Assembly: GCA_023253615.1 (NCBI GenBank)
Contig: JALRFZ010000433.1
Coordinates: 1-8,753, forward strand
Reading direction: 5' to 3'
Source: Verrucomicrobiales bacterium
GTDB lineage: Bacteria > Verrucomicrobiota > Verrucomicrobiia > Verrucomicrobiales > DEV007
DNA: 8,753 nt
The stretch's first letter is position 1, and each line of letters begins with the position of its first letter. The translations under genes and the position numbers were made by a program. Positions 6,791 through 8,753 of the stretch are shown here, in pieces. The notes below the pieces were generated by a model. It was not told where the DNA came from, searched no databases, and was given only the letters and a program-made list of their open reading frames with translations.

Positions 6791-7792
6791 TCACTTCGAC
6801 AATTTCCCCGCGATGTCTTTGGCAAAGTAGGTCAGGATCATGTCGGCTCCGGCGCGTTTGATGCCGATGAGGGATTCCATGGCGACCTTTTCCTCGTCGA
6901 TCCAGCCGTCTTTGGCGGCGGATTTGATCATGAGGTATTCGCCGCTCACCTGATAGGCGGCGATGGGAAGGTCGAAGGCATCGCGAAGGGTGCGGATGAT
7001 GTCGAGATAGGGTCCGGCGGGTTTCACCATGATCATGTCGGCACCCTCGGCGACATCGAGCTCGGCCTCGCGCAGCGCTTCGCGTCGGTTCGTAGGATCC
7101 ATTTGATAGGTCTTTTTGTCCCCGGCCTTGGGGGCCGAGTCGAGCGCGCCGCGGAATGGCCCGTAGTAGGCGGAGGCATATTTGGCGGTATAGCTGAGGA
7201 TGGAGACTTCCTCGTAGCCGGCCTCATCGAGCGCGGCACGGATCTCGCCGACCCGGCCGTCCATCATGTCGCTGGGCGAGACGATGTCGGCACCGGCCTC
7301 GGCGTGGCAGAGGGCCTGCCGGCAAAGGATGGCGACGGTCTCGTCGTTGAGGATCTTCAGATCACCGTCGGGCATCCTTTCGACGACGCCATCATGACCA
7401 TCGGAATTGTAGGGATCGAGGGCGATGTCGGTGATGACGGTGATGCCGGGATAGGCCGATTTCACCGCGCGGACGGCGCGCGGGATGAGCCCGTCGGGGT
7501 TGTGGCATTCCTCACCGCGCGGCGTCTTGAGAAAGTCGGCGATCTTGGGGAAAAAGACGACGGCGCGGACGCCGGCATTCCAGGCTTCGCCCACTTCACC
7601 GACGAGACCTTCGAGACTCCAGCGATGACAGCCGGGCATGGAGGCGATGGGATCGTTCTGCGGTTCGTCGTGGAGAAACAGCGGGTAGATCAGGTCCGCC
7701 GGGGTCAGCACGGTCTCACGGACGAGCCCGCGGACGGATTCGCTCTTGCGGTTGCGGCGCGGGCGGAGCGGGAGATTCAGTTTTTCGGACAT
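6791..7792 (-). CDS. hemB: Porphobilinogen synthase (delta-aminolevulinic acid dehydratase)
   Basis: The enzyme condenses two 5-aminolevulinate molecules to porphobilinogen, the second committed step toward haem and other tetrapyrroles, in the cytoplasm. The length of 333 residues is normal. The two Schiff-base lysines are visible: K204 in YTAKYASAYYGPFR and K257 in MIMVKPAGPYLD. The metal-site segment at 122-135 reads DIALDPYNSDGHDG, with aspartates and no cysteines, which places it in the Mg-dependent rather than the Zn-cysteine class. The ATG at 7792 overlaps the end of cysS by 16 bp, with a GGAAGG stretch about 10 nt upstream, so coupled translation is likely. Downstream, about 93 bp separate its stop from the sensor pseudogene. 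I see no strong terminator there, only a 5-bp stem (6775-6787) without a T-tract. Confidence 0.97.
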   Translation of the reverse strand: MSEKLNLPLRPRRNRKSESVRGLVRETVLTPADLIYPLFLHDEPQNDPIASMPGCHRWSLEGLVGEVGEAWNAGVRAVVFFPKIADFLKTPRGEECHNPDGLIPRAVRAVKSAYPGITVITDIALDPYNSDGHDGVVERMPDGDLKILNDETVAILCRQALCHAEAGADIVSPSDMMDGRVGEIRAALDEAGYEEVSILSYTAKYASAYYGPFRGALDSAPKAGDKKTYQMDPTNRREALREAELDVAEGADMIMVKPAGPYLDIIRTLRDAFDLPIAAYQVSGEYLMIKSAAKDGWIDEEKVAMESLIGIKRAGADMILTYFAKDIAGKLSK

Positions 7793-8577
7793 AACTCGTA
7801 GCCTTCCTTGGTGTCTTTCACTTCCCAGCCGAGGGCGGAGATTTCGTGGCGGAGCCGGTCCGCTTCCGGCCAGTCCTTGGCAGCCTTGGCGGCGCGGCGG
7901 GCTTCGGCGAGAGCCGCGATTTCGGAGGGAGCCTCGGCGGCTTCCTCGCCCGCCGCCGCAGGCGGGACGAGCCCCAGCGCGGCGAGGACGCGATGGAATC
8001 CGATCCTTTCGCGCGCGGCCTCTTCGGGAGTAAGCGATTCGACCTTCACCGCCTTGATCGCCGTGAAGACGCGGCCGAGGGACTCGGGCGTGTTGAGATC
8101 ATTCTGGAGCGATTCGAAGGCGCTTTGGAAAGAGGCACCCTTTTTCACGGTGAGCAGCGTCTCGTAGGGAGGAATGTCAGGATCGCCCGATTTGGCGGCG
8201 AGGGCGGCATCGAACTTCGCGAGGCGTTGCAGGGCCTGTCTCGCACCGAGGAGGGCGGGGAAGGTCTCGTTCCCCTCGGCGTCCTTCGCCACGAAATTGA
8301 GCGGCTGGCGGTAATGGGCCGAGATGAGGACGTAACGGAGCTCGGCGGGGGAGAAGCCTGCTTTCGCGAGCTGATCGAGGGTGTAGAAATTGCCGAGGCT
8401 TTTCGACATCTTGCCTCCATCGACGAGGAGGTGGGTGAGGTGGAACCAGTGATCGGCCATGACGTGGCCGGTGCAGGCCTCGCTCTGGGCGATCTCGTTT
8501 TCGTGATGGGGGAAGACGAGATCGACGCCGCCGGAGTGGAGATCGAAGCTGTCGCCGAGATATTCGCGGCACATCGC
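7777..8577 (-). CDS. cysS: Cysteinyl-tRNA synthetase, C-terminal part only (5' truncated)
   Basis: CysRS charges tRNA-Cys with cysteine. Seen from about 8574 downward: AMCREYLGDSFDLHSGGVDL, FPHHENEIAQSEACTG and the class I signature DGGKMSKSLGN, then the DALR-like and C-terminal helical region ending DTKEGYELCPKN. Full CysRS is about 460-480 residues, but only about 265 remain. The N-terminal half, with the zinc-binding cysteine and HIGH motif, is absent. Upstream, the same frame stays open to an ATG at 8742, but those 56 codons (rich in P, S and T) do not resemble CysRS and are antiframe to a nucleotidase fragment. In real CysRS the residues before REYLGD would read like GWHIECSAMS; here homology begins abruptly at A-M. 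The piece lacks half the active site, so it should not work alone. It is coupled to hemB by a 16-bp overlap. Confidence 0.88.
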   Translation of the reverse strand, partial: AMCREYLGDSFDLHSGGVDLVFPHHENEIAQSEACTGHVMADHWFHLTHLLVDGGKMSKSLGNFYTLDQLAKAGFSPAELRYVLISAHYRQPLNFVAKDAEGNETFPALLGARQALQRLAKFDAALAAKSGDPDIPPYETLLTVKKGASFQSAFESLQNDLNTPESLGRVFTAIKAVKVESLTPEEAARERIGFHRVLAALGLVPPAAAGEEAAEAPSEIAALAEARRAAKAAKDWPEADRLRHEISALGWEVKDTKEGYELCPKN

Positions 8578-8753
8578 CGCGGCCCACACCGCCGTAGGCC
8601 TGGGCGGAGGCGCCATAGAACAGGCCAGGGATCCAGGCGTCACCGCTGGAGAGGGTGAGGGTATTGGTGAAGCCGGGGATGCCGTCAAGGTCGATGTCCT
8701 GGGCCCGCAGGGCGTTGAGCACACCGGACAGGCGGGGCGCATTGTCCAGCGCC
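8572..8753 (-). pseudogene. Fragment of 5'-nucleotidase/metallophosphatase-like protein fused to cysS
   Basis: The reverse strand from the window edge reads about 60 residues: LDNAPRLSGVLNALRAQDID, then GIPGFTNTLTLSSGDAWIPG, then LFYGASAQAYGGVGRGDV. This resembles the region of secreted bifunctional metallophosphatase/5'-nucleotidase or alkaline-phosphatase-like proteins holding the second metal motif (SSGD); the next expected motif, GNHEFD, is missing. Homology breaks at about 8570-8580, after which the frame runs antiframe through cysS as low-complexity Arg/Pro residues. Such proteins are common in cyanobacteria, which raises the possibility of foreign or chimeric DNA. The family call is from remembered motif style and is moderately sure. 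The 5' end is outside the window. Confidence 0.6.

Noticed and set aside
6755..7801. A 348-codon open frame on the plus strand across hemB
   Set aside because: It is antisense to hemB, which has both catalytic lysines and the metal segment; the mirror frame is Gly/Asp/Val-rich and has no known domain.
8578..8742. ATG at 8742 as the natural start of cysS
   Set aside because: The 56 residues it adds do not resemble CysRS, and the alternative frame of the same DNA encodes a recognisable nucleotidase segment, so the ATG is accidental.

Overview
This 8.75 kb window is GC-rich bacterial DNA that is mostly housekeeping sequence, with decayed or rearranged genes in its right half. The proteins look like those of the Verrucomicrobiota/PVC group (LysRS variant, Mg-type HemB, few Shine-Dalgarno sites). 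This placement is an inference from protein style; no phylogenetic marker such as rRNA is present.

Layout, left to right. (1) 1-1259, minus: an archaeal-type AAA ATPase with a DUF234-like C-terminus, its 3' end cut by the window edge. An AT-rich leader with an inverted repeat around a -10-like box lies just upstream. (2) 1392-4186, minus: a tight three-gene run, pdeM-like metallophosphoesterase, then pgsA, then a 462-residue membrane-anchored protein of unknown function, with gaps of only 10 and 13 nt. (3) 4224-5702, plus: lysS (class II lysyl-tRNA synthetase), divergent from pdeM across about 37 bp. (4) 5718-6697, minus: a broken sensor gene (signal peptide, SBP_bac_3 solute-binding domain, membrane segment, PAS domain). 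It has an internal deletion with frame change, no ordinary start codon, and an end at the PAS domain only 15 nt from the lysS stop. (5) 6791-7792, minus: hemB (porphobilinogen synthase), overlapping the end of cysS by 16 bp. (6) 7777-8577, minus: the C-terminal part of cysS, without its N-terminal catalytic half. (7) 8572-8753, minus: a fragment of an extracellular 5'-nucleotidase/metallophosphatase-like protein in another frame, joined directly to cysS.

The intact genes serve protein synthesis (lysS), tetrapyrrole synthesis (hemB), acidic phospholipid synthesis (pgsA) and probably nucleic-acid repair (pdeM). The points that most need checking are the abrupt nucleotidase/cysS junction, which is either a real rearrangement or an assembly chimera, and the decayed sensor gene. 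I found no CRISPR array, RNA gene, transposase or recognisable new defence system. The nearest candidate for an accessory element is the edge-truncated ATPase with its operator-like leader.
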